Counted from the stretch's first letter, positions 43,100 to 54,908 are shown. The stretch is 64,000 nt of DNA from Effrenium voratum (GCA_963377175.1 CAUJNA010003771.1:2018087-2082086), one strand, 5' to 3'. Program-made: numbers and translations. Notes: a model not told the origin generated them from the letters alone.

Positions 43100-45594
43100 T
43101 GAGCTGACCTGGGCTACTGCTTACCCCAACCAAAATTATGCTCTGATTCGGGCCCCATGCTATCCCAAGCTTCGTGATCTGGGCCATTCTGGGCCACTCG
43201 CAGTTCAGAAGTATTCAGAATGAGCTCCCAGGAATTCCCAGGAGTTTCACGCGTTCTCCCAAACTCAGGCAACTTGATTTCGGTGCGGCTGAGTTTCGGC
43301 ACCAGGTTCGATTATGACATATTATGAATTCTTGTGACTCTTGGCTGGGGGATACTGGGGGCTTACTTCGTGGCGGGTAAACGTGGAACTAAAATCTGTT
43401 AAATCTCCTCTTGTGCAAATCTATGGAAATCTCCGCCTTGAGCATCATTTTAAGTTGTGGGGGGCTACGGCGTTTCTTTGGCGAGCAGCGAACCGGTATT
43501 CACCAGTAGCCCCAAATCAATCCCACAAAGTGGATCAAAGTGGGGGGGGGGTATGGGGGGGTGCTTGCAGGCTCCCAAAATTGTTGTTTTGGCAGCCCCC
43601 AGAGACGTTCAGATACGTCAACACGAAACCAATTTAACCCAACACAGCTCTCAAAACAAAAACCTGCAATTCAAAATTGTCCCCAGCAATACTGCCCCAT
43701 GATATCCAATCAAATCCAATCAATATCAATCAATCATCACTGAGGGATATTGAATGATGTTGAGGGACCTATGAGGATCTGATTGTTTCGGGGGGGTCCA
43801 ATGCAGTCCAGTTTTTCAGAGGTCACATGAGTTTCACCACATTTCACCACAACATACCACAACCCAATTATACCCAATTCCTAAACACATCTAAATACAT
43901 CCTCAAAACTACGTAGACCGTCGGAGAAATTTGGAGACATGCGACGGAGAGGAGCCAGGCGCAGGGCCACGCAGGGCCTTAAGACATCTTAAGACGCCAA
44001 CTGAAATGAATTGAAATACTTTCGGGCGTTCGCAAAATTGCTGTTGTGGATTTTTGAGGAAAATTGGGAGGGTGTGAAATGTGAGATATTGTGAGGGTGT
44101 GAATATGTGTGAAATTGTGTGAATATCGGGCTCTTTGTTTTCAAATGGGCCTTGCCACAGATTTCAAAATGCATCCGATTGCATCCGATTCACATAATAT
44201 ATTTCTAGCCTTCCATGGGCACGTATGGCAAGGGCTGGGGGGCGTGAAGAGATGTCAACAGGGCATAACAGGGTCCTAGCTTGCCGGCTTCCTTTTAACC
44301 CAAAACAACGGGGCCTCTTCACCAAACCAAAGTCTAAACCCAGCAGACAGGTTCTCCATGAGGTCTTTGGCTAGCAGGGGAGCATAGGGAGCATTCCATC
44401 AGGGAAATATAGGGAAATATTTGTTCACCACAGTTGTCAAAGCAGGGGCTATTTTGGAGGAGCCCCCCCCCCGTTGGACCATACTAATTATAGAGGAAAT
44501 AGAGGAACCCGTACTATAAACATTTCCGTATTAAAAAGGGGGCCACCCTGATTAGCACGGTCCTCCGAAAAAATGTTTTTCCCACGCTTTCGTGGCGCGA
44601 GAGCATTCTGTAACGTTATGTAACGTTGCTCAGCTTCCTTTGATCAGGGAATACCAGGGATTTCTCGATTCGGTACATAGCCGCCCGGCACTCGTTGATC
44701 TTGTGGGTATTCCATCCTTTTAGTATCTTTTGGTCACCACATGTGGCCACTTTTAGTCAGGGTTCCAAACGGCTATTAGCGTCACTTTGAGCTGGCAAGC
44801 AGAGTTCATCAGAGTTCCCGCCCTTTGGGGCAGTTTCAGCATGTTTTAATAGGTTTGAGCTGTCAACGTGAGGGCGTGTGAGGAGTTGTGAGGACGCCCA
44901 ATGCATCCCAATGCTCCCGGCCGCAGTTGACGATTCTGCGCCACATCATCGAGCTATATCGAGCTCATTTTCAGTGAGCCTGCCACTATTTGCCGGCGTG
45001 AAACTTGCCCCTGGCACTGGAACCGGGCATGTTATGAGTTGGAAATAGTTAGAACCAGGCCGGAGGAATCCGGAATGATCCGGAGGATGTCTTGATGAAA
45101 TCTTAATGTCTTGAGGCTGTTTTCATGTGTTTTCAACTGGCATGGGACGTTTTGAGCTGGTTTGATTAAGTTACCGTCGATCTCGCGTTGATTGATCGGT
45201 TCGTGTACTAAGTCGAGCTTGTGGGGGCCGGGGATGGCCGGGGCATATCGGGGCATCCGCGGTGCGAAACAAGTCATCGCTTCAGACGTGGTCCCACTAT
45301 CCAGATCTACCCAGCCTAATTTGGTTCTCCCAAAGCGCATCAATATATAGCAATATATCGAATTCGATCAAATATCTTTATGGCCGCCCTGTGCCTGTTG
45401 ACCTCGTGGATCCCTGCAATATCTTTGGGCACCACATGTCCACGCGGTGATTCCAAGGCTGTGCGGAACACAGTTGCGCAAAAACATGGGGTGTTCGATT
45501 CCCCCCTTTTGCATCCTTAGCACCTCCTGGGCAACATCGCCAGCATCACCTGCATCATCCGCATCAGCGCCTGCCAAGGATGCGGATGATGCAC

Positions 45595-45710
45595 ACACAC
45601 ACACACATGCGTGCCTACATATACACACATCCATACACGCATATATCTATATATATATATATACACAGACACGCGTACATACATACATTCATACATACAT
45701 AGAGTGGGTC
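45595..45710. repeat. AC/CATA microsatellite
   Basis: An (AC)n run is followed by CATACA and ATAT units. Confidence 0.9.
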
Positions 45711-45777
45711 TCTTTGATTTTTAGGCCGCATCAGTGGGGCAGTTGATCCACACGCGCCCGCCGATCTTGCTTGGCAG

Positions 45778-46066
45778 GACCAGTCCAAAATGGGAGGCAG
45801 CTTCCTGGCTCATAGCCGCTGGAAAGAAGCATTGGCTGATGCTGGTGGAAAAGCTTGGCCCATTGCTCTCCGCGGCAAGCCAGGCAGGCAGAAGAAATCA
45901 CGCAGGCGTATCCAGGCGAAATCTGGCAGATTACGGATTTTAGCTAGTACGGATGGCATGCCATGCCAGGTGCTCGACGATGGCAAGTCCAAGCTGGGTA
46001 GCAGCTCAGCCAGGCAGGCCTTTGATGTGAGGGCGGCAGCAGCTTCCCGTTCAAGGAGACTTTGAA
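45778..46066 (+). CDS. Possible exon, frame ambiguous
   Basis: A TTGCTTGGCAG acceptor leads into GC-rich DNA. One frame reads MGGSFLAHSRWKEALADAGG and a basic tail; another reads SWLIAAGKKHWLMLVEKLGP. Both are protein-like, and I cannot choose. It lies inside the echo field. Confidence 0.35.
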
Positions 46067-46412
46067 GGGCGGAGATTCCAACCTCGCTTGCCGCACCTGC
46101 GCTTCAGCTCCTGGACGCCGTCCGAGATGGCTTTGACACTTGTGGCCTTCCGACTCAGATCAACTCTTGGAGTTAACATCGAGTGGTGGAGTTATAACGA
46201 AGTCCCAGCTGGTTTGGTGAATGTTATGCAATCTGATGCAGGCGATGCATGAACTATCATGAACTCACATGGAATGGCCATGAATCCATGTTTGAACCAT
46301 TTTGAAGCAGAGGTGTCGATAGGTGTCGCGAAGATTCCAACGTATACCAACTCCCCAGTGCACGTGCGCACGATCGCAGTTGCGCACGGTGGCTCAGCAT
46401 GATTCAGCTTAG

Positions 46413-46650
46413 GTGCTGCCACCAGAGCCAGAGGAGAGCAGCGTGCTGCAGATCCTGATCGGTCGGCAGGTGATGGACTTGCGTCAGACCTTGAAGTTCC
46501 GGGTGTGCCGGTATTTGATGGTGCCGCGCGTGCTGCTGGCGAAGAACGCCGGGATGGATCCGGGCGAGGGGGTGACCGTGACGGCGCGCATGGTGCAGTC
46601 TGAACTTTGGCGGCATGGCGCTGCGGGAATTGGTCGCCCCACCTTGCGGG
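46413..46650 (+). CDS. Exon of unrecognised protein
   Basis: After GATTCAGCTTAG the frame reads VLPPEPEESSVLQILIGRQV, then MDLRQTLKFRVCRYLMVPRV, LLAKNAGMDPGEGVTVTARM and VQSELWRHGAAG. Codon third positions are strongly G/C and the order of hydrophobic and charged residues is that of a folded domain. It is the best exon in the echo field and contains no echo itself. The donor is not certain (about 46640-46670). Confidence 0.5.
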
Positions 46651-46977
46651 CGAGTTCTCTGGGAGTCAGCCAGGAATGCCGCCTTTTGGGTGCCTGCTCT
46701 TTTCGGTCTCCTTGAGAAAAACATGTTTTTTGTTGAAACTATGTGAAACGGATTGAAACGGCTTTTCATGGCTTTTCTCCAGGTGTCAACAGTCAACATG
46801 TTTTAGACTTACGGGGGGAAAGTGCGTCTTGGACGGCCAAGCTAGGGCGGAACTGCTAAATGTCCGGAAATTAGATGGGCACCTTTCCAAACACGACCTT
46901 TGACGAAACAACGACCATCAACGACCACATTTCGGTGCTTTTTGCTCAGAGGGTCTCAGAGTCATTTTTTCGGGGCT

Positions 46978-47780
46978 CATGGCAAGCTGTGGCGCCACAC
47001 CCGTGAGAAAGGGAGATGCCATTATCGAGCTGCAGTTTGGCGTCACCCTGGTGGAGGCTCAAGCTGGGCTCGCAGACGGCTGAGAGGTATTGATCGTCCA
47101 ACGTTGTCATTTGTCCTCCCGGAGGAAGGCTCAAGACTTCACGGTGGCAGCGCGGCAGAGCGGCCAGAGGTCATTGACAGCTCGAACGAGCGACACGGAT
47201 GACAGGCTGGCAGAGCTGGTGGCGAGCAGCACGGCGGAGTACCTGCCCATCGGCCAGGGTGCACCACTGCAAATTTGTTCTGACGCGCACTCGCACCTCG
47301 GCTGAGGTCATGTCAATTCATGTCACTTCTTAGCCCGGAAGCTGGTGCCTGTGGGTGTTTGTTGGCTCCTTGGTTTGGGGTTCACACTACGCGGAGACGG
47401 AAAAGATGGCAGATGGCACATGCCTGCAAATTGGCAAGGTGTGTGGAAAGACGCAGATTACCGCAGATTCATCCAGATTCGCAAAGTTGTTGCACAACGT
47501 GACGCCGATTCGCACTCGGACCAGGAGCCTCCGGAAGCCCGCGGCAGCACTGGACATCACCGGCACGGTCCACCGACTTCCGGTGCGCACGGCCCCATGC
47601 CTGGGCTTGGCAGAGCCGGAAGCTGCCCCGACGCTTGCCATATGCCCTCAAATTGGCGAAGTCCTGCGTGGACCGCAGGGCTGCCTCAGACTGGCCCCGT
47701 GGGTGGTGATGAAAACTGCTAGAATCTGCAAGAAATTTCTTGCAGATTCTTGGATAGGCTTGGTGAAGACCCCAGCTTGA
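46978..47780 (+). CDS. Coding-like islands, exon structure unresolved
   Basis: 46978-47080 reads VRKGDAIIELQFGVTLVEAQ; 47120-47260 holds SLTARTSDTDDRLAELVASS; and 47500-47640 holds PIRTRTRSLRKPAAALDITG. All three are G/C-rich at third positions and separated by non-coding words and echoes. They probably belong to the same gene as 46413-46650. Borders are not set. Confidence 0.3.
47721..47750. repeat. Perfect 30-bp palindrome
   Basis: The left arm AGAATCTGCAAGAAA is followed directly by its exact reverse complement, with no loop. It may be a tail-to-tail duplication or a cruciform-forming site. Confidence 0.85.
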
Positions 47781-47950
47781 GCTTGCGTAAACGTGGCGTA
47801 CCGGCTCAACGTGGCTTGACCAAGGTTGTGCCGCTGCAGTCCGTGGTGGCCAAAAATTCTTGGGGCCTGTTCCCCGCTCGCCACATGCGGAAGGGAGCGC
47901 CTCGGCCCATGAGGAGGTAGCCATAGGTAGGCAGATGATGTCAGATGCTT

Positions 47951-48284
47951 TGGCATCAGATCATCGCTAAAAGTCAGCGGGGGGGGGGGGTCGATTGCCT
48001 GACGAGGTCCAATTAGTCTTGAGACTGCTTCGTTTCATGTGCTCGCCCTGTGCCGCGTCCAGAAAACGACAAAGTGTGTGGGTCCCTGGCCACCCAGATG
48101 GGAAGCAAATGGGAAGCAGAAAGAAATGAACCCTGGGACATTCTAGGACTTTGGGCTGTGCGACAGGTATCCTGAATATTCATGAATATGTTCCCTGCGC
48201 GGAAGCAACCTACTCATAGGCGTGGGGATACTAGAGTCCTCTACCACATTATTGCGAGTAGTGTTGCTAGTAGCATTATTACGA
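47951..48284. other. Non-coding stretch
   Basis: It contains a G-run near 47981 and an 11-base echo of TGGGAAGC near 48100. No exon. Confidence 0.4.
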
Positions 48285-48434
48285 CTAGTCTAGCACTAGT
48301 ACTACTACTACTACTCCTGCTACTACTCCTACTAGTACCACTGTTACAAATGCTACTACCACTACTATTCCTGCTACTGCTGCTGCTGCTACTAATACTA
48401 CTACTTAATACTACTACTTAATACTACTACTTAA

Positions 48435-48503
<69 letters not shown>

Positions 48504-48599
48504 AACTACAACTACAACTACAACTACAACTACCTACTACTACTACAACAACAACAACTACTACTACTACTACTAGTATTACTGCTACTGCATTTACTG

Positions 48600-48631
<32 letters not shown>

Positions 48632-48632
48632 G

Positions 48633-48667
<35 letters not shown>

Positions 48668-48690
48668 GCTACGACTACTAGTTCTTAGTT
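48285..48690. repeat. CTA/TAC trinucleotide array
   Basis: A long (CTA)n run with CTG, CAA and TTA interruptions. Together with 40833-41330 it brackets the echo field. Confidence 0.95.
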
Positions 48691-49279
48691 CCTAGTTTTT
48701 TTCAGTTCTTAGTTGCTTCCAGTTTCCTGCTCTTGGCGAATATTTCTCGCTCTTATTGGACGCTCCCCACCCTAACAACCAAACGACAAATCCAAACCCT
48801 CAATTGGAGGCAATCTGAATTTTGCGGGTCCCCCGATTTTTGCACATGCCCAAACCGTCGCTGGGCTGTTCTTGGTGCACTTTTTCTTCAGCTCTGTTCC
48901 TGTTCATGTGGCGAGGGGTTGCACAAGACCAGGTGTTTGCTAATATACCAAGTTTGGGGAAGATAGGTTTACGGCTAGTTGGAGCGCCCGGCCGAAAAGT
49001 GAGTCATCATGCAGGTGCCAAAACCAGGATTCTTTGCTTCAGGTCTGTGACCCTCTGTGCCGCTCCTCTTTGACGCCGTTGCAAGGTCAAGGATACCCAA
49101 AAGGAGCTGCTAGTTTTGACAAGGCCCCAGAGCATAGGTCTCCGTTTGAGGTGAGTTTGTTCGAAATGGATGGGTTCCACTGGTTTTGCTGGGTTTTGTT
49201 TAGCCGCTTACCAGTTTACCAGGGAAACCCCTCTATCTTACCAAAAAGACACCTATCCCGCAGAGTGCTTCATTTCGAG

Positions 49280-49394
49280 CGGTTTACTAGTCGCCGTGGA
49301 CGCCGCCTTTGCCATCAGCTTGGCTCACGGTCATGATGGAACGGCAGCAAGTGCGGGCGCCGCTGCCACAATATGCATATTATACATGTATTAA
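49280..49394 (+). CDS. Possible last exon, unknown
   Basis: The frame GLLVAVDAAFAISLAHGHDG then TAASAGAAATICILYMY ends in TAA at 49392. GC-rich in the first two thirds. A TTCATTTCGAG acceptor is possible. A tail of AT-rich DNA follows. Unrecognised. Confidence 0.35.
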
Positions 49395-49626
49395 ACGAGC
49401 TGTGTATGTAGTCTACAATGTGTGCAGACTCTAGGTGGCACAGCGCAGATGTTCAGGCATGTTTGTCAGTGAGCTCCAGAATCGAAGATCCGCTTCTCAT
49501 AGAGAGAGAGAGAGAGACGATGCACATGAGATGGAATCTCAAAGCTTCAACGACCACGTAGGGGATGTGTCAAAAGGTATGTGCCGAGAATTGGGCCTCT
49601 AGAGCTTATAGGTTATTTTTGCATTC
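49395..49626. other. Intergenic DNA
   Basis: An (AG)n run lies at 49500-49516. CTTATAG at 49605-49611 is a possible spliced-leader acceptor for the downstream start codon. Confidence 0.4.
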
Positions 49627-49705
49627 ATGGCTGCGGCCAAGCCGATCATCGATGCGCACATCCCCAAGACCAAGATCGAGACGAGGCCGTGGGGAATCTA
49701 CCAAA
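49627..49705 (+). CDS. Start exon of an unrecognised gene
   Basis: ATG opens MAAAKPIIDAHIPKTKIETR and PWGIYQ, with strong G/C third positions that stop abruptly near 49705. An AG at 49610-49611, 15 bases upstream, could receive a trans-spliced leader. The donor is unclear. The segment ETRPW recurs in the exon at 52317 (METRPWALGM), perhaps by chance. Confidence 0.45.
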
Positions 49706-49991
49706 AAGACAAAAAAACAAGAATTGTGTTTTTGAGGCAAACAAAAAGCAGAGCCAACATCAAGTCTTTCCAAGTTAGTAAGCTTTTAGCTCAGGGTACA
49801 TCCCAGTTACATGTCTCAAGTGGAGATCATGTCAACCAAATAGCACAAGTCCGCTGGCGTCGCTCACGATCCACACCAGGCTTTTGGAAAGACAGCTCTC
49901 GACTCGAAGTCTTGTTCGTTCCTGCGCAGTGTTGCTCCAAGCCTCTCACAGAATTGTGGTCTCCTCAAGCAGTCAGTATGTTATGTGTTGG
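49706..49991. other. Intron, no exon supported
   Basis: An open frame continues from the upstream exon, but composition drops after 49710. Confidence 0.35.
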
Positions 49992-50104
49992 CTAGGTCCC
50001 CCAGAAGTGCCCTGAAAATCCTTTTTTCAAGGGAGGGTTCCCCTACTAAAACAGCCTAAGAAAAAAGGGTACCCTTATTCTAACCTCTCTACTGGAGGAC
50101 CTAG
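49992..50104. mobile_element. TIR element family A, copy 3, target duplication TTGG
   Basis: The left end CTAGGTCCCCCAG and right end CTGGAGGACCTAG are inverted repeats. TTGG flanks both sides (49988-49991 and 50105-50108). At 113 bp this is a full-length reference copy for the family. Confidence 0.92.
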
Positions 50105-50108
50105 TTGG

Positions 50109-51816
50109 GGTAGACTAAATATGGATCATAATCAGACATATTTTTCTGTGTACCCCAGATGTGGGCCAGATCATAGCCTGCGGGCCCTCCGGACACCGCT
50201 CTTCCTTCAAGTTCTGTGGAACATTTGTCGTGGACGGTGGGTCATGATACAAACTTGAGCGGGCGCTGTTTAGCTGTGGGACATGTTGGAACCATTTTCC
50301 CATTTTCCCTTTCGTTGGGACAATCTTCTCTCTTGTGAAGGCTGGATCAATCGAGGATCGGAATACAGACAGACACATGTTCCTTTGATTGTGGGGACAC
50401 GTAGATAAAACAATAACAAACTGTCCATTCGGTGCCCCAAACTCGAAAGAAGGAGAACCTTCCACCCCGCTTTCCTTTTGAGCAAGTAGGAAGTTGCCCG
50501 GCATCTCTCAGGTCTCCTGCAAAACTATGGTTTTTGTTTAGCAACAAAATGGGTCTGTCTTTTTTGCGGCATTCCAGTTTGTTGGTTTTAAAGGGAAACC
50601 AACAGGAAAATCTACCCATTTTGGGGGTCCCCCAGATAGACTAAATATAGAACAGAGTCAGACAATCTTAATTTAGGTGATGCTTCTTCAGCTCCAGGTG
50701 AATCTTCTTCAGGGGATGCTTCTTCATGTTAGGGATCTGCCCCAGTGGCTCCCTTTGTCGAGAAACATGGGTCCTGAACCCTTCCCCACCCCGACGTGAG
50801 TTTGGGAGACCCCAAAGACCAGCTCGTTTTAAACGCATTCCCGCGCCAGGCATCGGGTGATCCGTTTCGGGCAGACTCATAGGACCGAGGATGAGAAGGA
50901 GGCGAAGCTGTTCCTCGATGCGAACGCAAAGGGAAGCAATGCCAATCCTGTGGAACCGATGTGACTGTTGGTTGTCTGGGCTGCTCAAAGGTCTTTAATT
51001 CTTGCCTTGAGTTATGCAAGGGGTCCCTTTGTAGTGGCTTCCCTATCAGGATTATGGATTAGGATTGGCCAACCGGCCGGCTTGAAAAGCCCAGATTGTG
51101 AGAATGAATGTACCCCCCAAATCGCGCCCAATCCTAGTTGGGGTCTCTACCTGGTTCAACTGGGATGATTAAAGCTTGTATAAGCCTTTACAACCATAGA
51201 GTCAATAGAGCCAAACGTCAATGTGTTTTGGGCACTCATTTGCAGCATGTGAAGTGGCAAGTTGGTATGTAAAAAGGGGTGTTTGGACCATTGCGGACCC
51301 TAAAGATGGTGGCTTTTCCTTCGAGTTTCCCTTCTGAGTGTAGAGAAGGGCCTGAACAAAGCCACACCCAAGCCTTTGGAAGCTTGGCTGGTGTCCGGAA
51401 GAAGCTAAAAACAAATACGACGCGGAATCCTCTAGTGGCACCACAGAAAGACCTAGAAAGACCAGTAGTTGTTCTATGTTTTTCAGTTCCTGCTCCTTGC
51501 CGAACTTGGTGACGTCCGGGTTTCGAAAGCCCTGCACCTCCAGCAGCTGGGGCCGGGGTCGTAGCAAGAAGCACGACCTGAACGGTGTGTTCAAGTCTTA
51601 CCTGAGTTGGCCCATGCGTTTTGAACTCGCTACCAGCAACCCAAGAAGTGCAAAATTCGCATGTCAAAGATCCCAAGTACTGTAATGTACGAAAAAGCAG
51701 TGGTTTGTGGCTGGTAGTTGCTGGGTTCTTCAGTGTTGCAGTTTGTCTTTTGCCTCAGAGTTTGGACAGTTGGCAGTTGGTTTGTGGAGAGGTTGTTGGG
51801 ACCTGGGTGCCGGCAG
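50109..51816. other. Intron or intergenic DNA
   Basis: GTGTACCCCAGATGTGGGCC near 50149 and AACAGAGTCAGAC near 50650 belong to a family also seen near 60560-60620. AAAGGGAAACCAACAGG at 50593 belongs to another. Long frames on both strands at 51230-51680 are not protein-like. Confidence 0.35.
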
Positions 51817-51990
51817 GAGTCTCGCCTTATTGAAAACAGCCTGAGGTCCGGGGTTAGCATCGCATCATCGGATGGATCGATCTCACAAGATCTGAGGTAC
51901 GCGTATCTGCACCAACGGGCAGACCTTAAGGTCTCCCGAGGAATCATCCCGGTGGGCTTCTACTCCTGCATCCCGGCGTTTTCTTTGTCG
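51817..51990 (+). CDS. Possible exon, unknown
   Basis: After GGGTGCCGGCAG the frame reads ESRLIENSLRSGVSIASSDG and SISQDLRYAYLHQRADLKVS, then RGIIPVGFYSC. Good residue mix up to about 51990, then T-rich non-coding DNA. The donor is not identified. Confidence 0.4.
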
Positions 51991-52316
51991 TGTTTTGGTG
52001 TTTGTTGGGTGAAGCCCTTTGAGACTTTGTTTTTCGTTTTTTCTCTTTCTTTTGTTGGGGGTGAGGCACCATTAGGAGGGCGCTACCTCTCTGTGTCGGC
52101 ATCATGTGTCTTTTGTCTTCGTCTTTGGGGTCGTTTGGCAAAGTCAGCAGCACATGAGCCAAGAACAAACACGTGCAGACGACTTTAGTAAAGTGGGGTA
52201 TGCTTTTGCTGAAAGCCATCCAAAACCACGGAAAGCAATCAGGTCTCGCCCAAAAACGATAACCCTATGTCTCCCCCATGTCATGAAGGGCGGTTTTTGC
52301 TGCGCAAAGCTGTAAG

Positions 52317-52380
52317 GCATGAACTTGGACGAGGGCCAGCCCCTCTACATGGAGACGCGCCCCTGGGCACTGGGAATGAG
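52317..52380 (+). CDS. Short exon, unknown
   Basis: Between CAAAGCTGTAAG and GTACTG the frame reads MNLDEGQPLYMETRPWALGM, ending in phase 2. The ATG may be internal. A neighbouring frame is also open, but its composition is poorer. Confidence 0.4.
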
Positions 52381-53057
52381 GTACTGTGGATGGACACAAT
52401 CCGTTTCGCACAAGGTAGTCTTGGTGGCTCCCAGCCCTCCCGTTCAACTTAGTTGTTTAGTTGTTTAGTCTTTCCTGGAATCTAACCCACCAAAGTTTAA
52501 TCTAAAAGCAGGGGATCCGAGGGCCCAGCAACTTCTCCTAGGGGATGTCCACAGGGCATTTCTGACCCAAAGAGGATGGCTCTCAGATTCGGCCGGCCAA
52601 AAAGGCCACCCGCTTCGGTGGCTTGTCCAATGGCTTATCCCAGTGGGCTCCTGGAAACCATGACAGGGCTCCTGAAAAGATCGATGCATTTTGCAACCAT
52701 TTGAAACATGTGGCTTGTTTCAACACCAAAATAAAGTTGGACACCACCATTGACAAGTTGCAATGTTCAGGTGTATAATGTAAGGATCCCTGCATGACGA
52801 AGTTTGGTTTCAAGGTGCCTCACGACCCCATTCACTCACTCCCTGAGTTGATGGACTTCAGACTTTTTGGATAGACCATTTTAGTGGAAAAAAGAGAGAC
52901 CTGTTTTTGGCCAGTCCACTCAGGAAGTGAGTTCATATCAGCTTTATAAACCATGGCGAAGTTTGGTTTCATAGTACCTCACGACTCATATATTGGTTAT
53001 CTATAGACGCCCAATGCTTTTTATGGTTCGCCATGCGACTTGTTCGGCTATTCGAAG
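52381..53057. other. Intron or intergenic DNA with a local repeat
   Basis: GCGAAGTTTGGTTTCA and CCTCACGAC recur near 52798 and 52958. ACTCCCTGAGTTGATGGACTT near 52838, shortened here, is a dispersed phrase. No exon. Confidence 0.4.
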
Positions 53058-53648
53058 GTTACGGTGACTACGACCGGGACGGGGAGCCCAACGGACCGAT
53101 GTACCAAGTCAGCTGGACCGCTGAGAAGGAGGTGATCCCACCCTTGGCTTCTTGGAACGAGTCCTAGGACTCCACGTTGCCATGGAGCCTGAGGTTTTGG
53201 GCTTCGGGGTGCTGGAAGACTCTTTTCCTTAAGGGAAGGGTACCTTTGTCCAGGTACCATGCTTGACTAGTAGGTTACTTTTCCGAATAAGTTAACCATC
53301 CTCTCTTGTCCCACATAAATCCCTGGTTATGCCCCGCTTGCTAGGTAAACAAAACTGTTTGCCCCTTTCGTTTTCCTGCATGCAGTCTGGCCCAGCCATT
53401 TGGTTCACTTCGTTGCTCCCCAAGGTCTGCTTTTGCTTTCCGAGCACATCAACTGACTTGTAAGTTCTATGAGTGAACGGAGGACTTACTAGATTCTCTT
53501 CAAAACGGGAGCTCAAAGCTTCTTAGTGGTCCGAGGACAGCTTGAGCGATGGCTGGTACAAAGACTTGGACGACTTGTGGAGCAATGTCCTTAGCTTCTT
53601 TGAGAAGCGGGGCATGCTCAGCGAGGAGCGGGGATCCGAGCTCTGGTA
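53058..53648 (+). CDS. Two exons of an unrecognised acidic protein
   Basis: Exon 53058-53131 (acceptor TATTCGAAG, donor GTGATC) reads YGDYDRDGEPNGPMYQVSWT and AEKE. Exon 53527-53648 (acceptor AGCTTCTTAG) reads WSEDSLSDGWYKDLDDLWSN and VLSFFEKRGMLSEERGSELW. The phases agree. The second either ends in TAA at 53647 or uses a GTAATG donor at 53646. Asp/Glu- and Trp-rich; no family recognised, although W-Y-K and S-W-T could be part of a small fold. Confidence 0.5.
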
Positions 53649-53689
53649 ATGTTACCCCAGTTTGTTTATACGGGGGTGCTTCTCCCTGG

Positions 53690-53775
53690 TTTTAGTGGTG
53701 GGAATCAGACTACTTTTGGAGGGGCCCCACCCCTCTATATATAGCTAAACTGGGGTTGATTAATATGGGGTCAAT
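53690..53775. repeat. CTTTTGGAGG unit, single copy
   Basis: ACTTTTGGAGGGGCCCCACCC and GGGGTTGATTAATATGGGG, each shortened here, match the array at 10330-10490. An ATAT run lies in the middle. Confidence 0.55.
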
Positions 53776-54654
53776 AATAAGTGGCTTGTAACCCGATCAG
53801 AAGATACTTGGTGGTGCCTTTTTGCAGCATGTGAAACCAGGGTTGCTCCAGTTGGCTGAAAGTAGATGGCATAATTCCATCATTTGGGCATGTTTGTTTC
53901 CCCCCCTTTCCTTGCTCCCAAACATGGCTGGTTGTCCTTCTGGTTTCCCTTTAACACCGCAAAGAATTGGGGCGCTCCCAAAAGAAGACACACAGATTTT
54001 GGTTGCCGCATTTTGGCGTCGATCCCCCAAAGACCCAGGTCAGGAGCTAGGGATGAACGGGGCCCCTTAAAGATTGAGGGATACAAATGGACCATTTGAA
54101 GATCCATCTTTACCAGCGGAATTCTTAGAGGATCTTGAACAATCAGGTGGTTGTTGGATGTATTTGCAAGAAACCCTGGTGAAGAAGGTTCATGGATGAA
54201 CCTTTGCCACGGTTGACCCTCAAAGATACTTGATTCGGTCAAATTAGTAGGCTGCTGGATCATATGGGTTATAGTCATCCATTTGCTGAAATGAATATTG
54301 TCATGTCCCCCCTCTTGGTTTTAACATCACTCTTAGACATATTTTCTATTTTTTCCGGCGGGGCTTTCGCAAATGGAATTAACCCCAGGTTGCTAACCAC
54401 TTCTAGCTTGAAGTACATCATGTGGATTCGCAGTTGCTTTGTCGCTGTCCAAGAATCGGTTCGAACTCCTGTTTGCCCACCAGATTTAGCACCACTCGTG
54501 GGCAACGGACAGGATTACATGAATCGTTCAGGTGTTCCTTCCCTGGTGGAAATTGTTGTGTAGATCGGGGTTCGAACGCCCCCAGCCACCAACAAACGCT
54601 GGCCCAACCACACACGCACAAATTGAAGGCGTTTGATAGTTTCCGAGCGTTCAA
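53776..54654. other. Non-coding stretch
   Basis: Open frames on both strands cross CCCTTTAA-type repeat words. No splice-supported exon was found. Confidence 0.35.
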
Positions 54655-54740
54655 TACGTGGGGTTCACGCTGGTTTAGTCTTTGTTTCTATTTGCCAAGG
54701 TACTAGTACCATTTTGGGTACATGTTGTTGAGCCACAGCC
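54655..54740. mobile_element. TIR element family C, partial copy
   Basis: The right end TTGAGCCACAGCC and the interior GTCTTTGTTTCTATTTGCCA are clear. The left end is decayed. Confidence 0.5.
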
Positions 54741-54813
54741 CTTTCAATACCCCTGCAAATTGAGATGAAACCCTTGAAGGGGTTCCGATTCCCAAAAGTT
54801 GATTCCTCAACAT

Positions 54814-54908
54814 GGGCGTGGCTCAAACACGAGCTGCGAGTACGGTGTTAGCCTTTGTTTCCATTGCGGCAAAGTGCCATTTTGGGGATTCCATTTGTTT
54901 GAGCAGCC
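54814..54908. mobile_element. TIR element family C, diverged copy
   Basis: The left end GGGCGTGGCTCAAA pairs with the right end TTTGAGCAGCC. The interior CTTTGTTTCCATT and GTGCCATTTTGGG match the other copies. Confidence 0.6.

Larger units (their letters stand above)
41363..47932. repeat. Field of 8-bp echoes separated by AT
   Basis: At least 25 places have an 8-bp word, two bases, and the same word again. Examples are CTGGTGAT-AT-CTGGTGAT (41620), CGGGGCAC-AT-CGGGGCAC (42065), GGAAATCC-AT-GGAAATCC (42288), CAAAGTGG-AT-CAAAGTGG (43526), CTTAAGAC-AT-CTTAAGAC (43978), GTAACGTT-AT-GTAACGTT (44610), CAGAGTTC-AT-CAGAGTTC (44800), CATGAACT-AT-CATGAACT (46248), CAACGACC-AT-CAACGACC (46909) and TCATGTCA-AT-TCATGTCA (47308). 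The spacer is AT in about nine of ten. The short families common elsewhere are almost absent here. Confidence 0.9.

Noticed and set aside
47405..47480. Tandem echoes GATGGCA and CGCAGATT as proof of the 8+2 pattern
   Set aside because: Their lags are 7 or irregular. They were not counted among the exact 8-2-8 cases.
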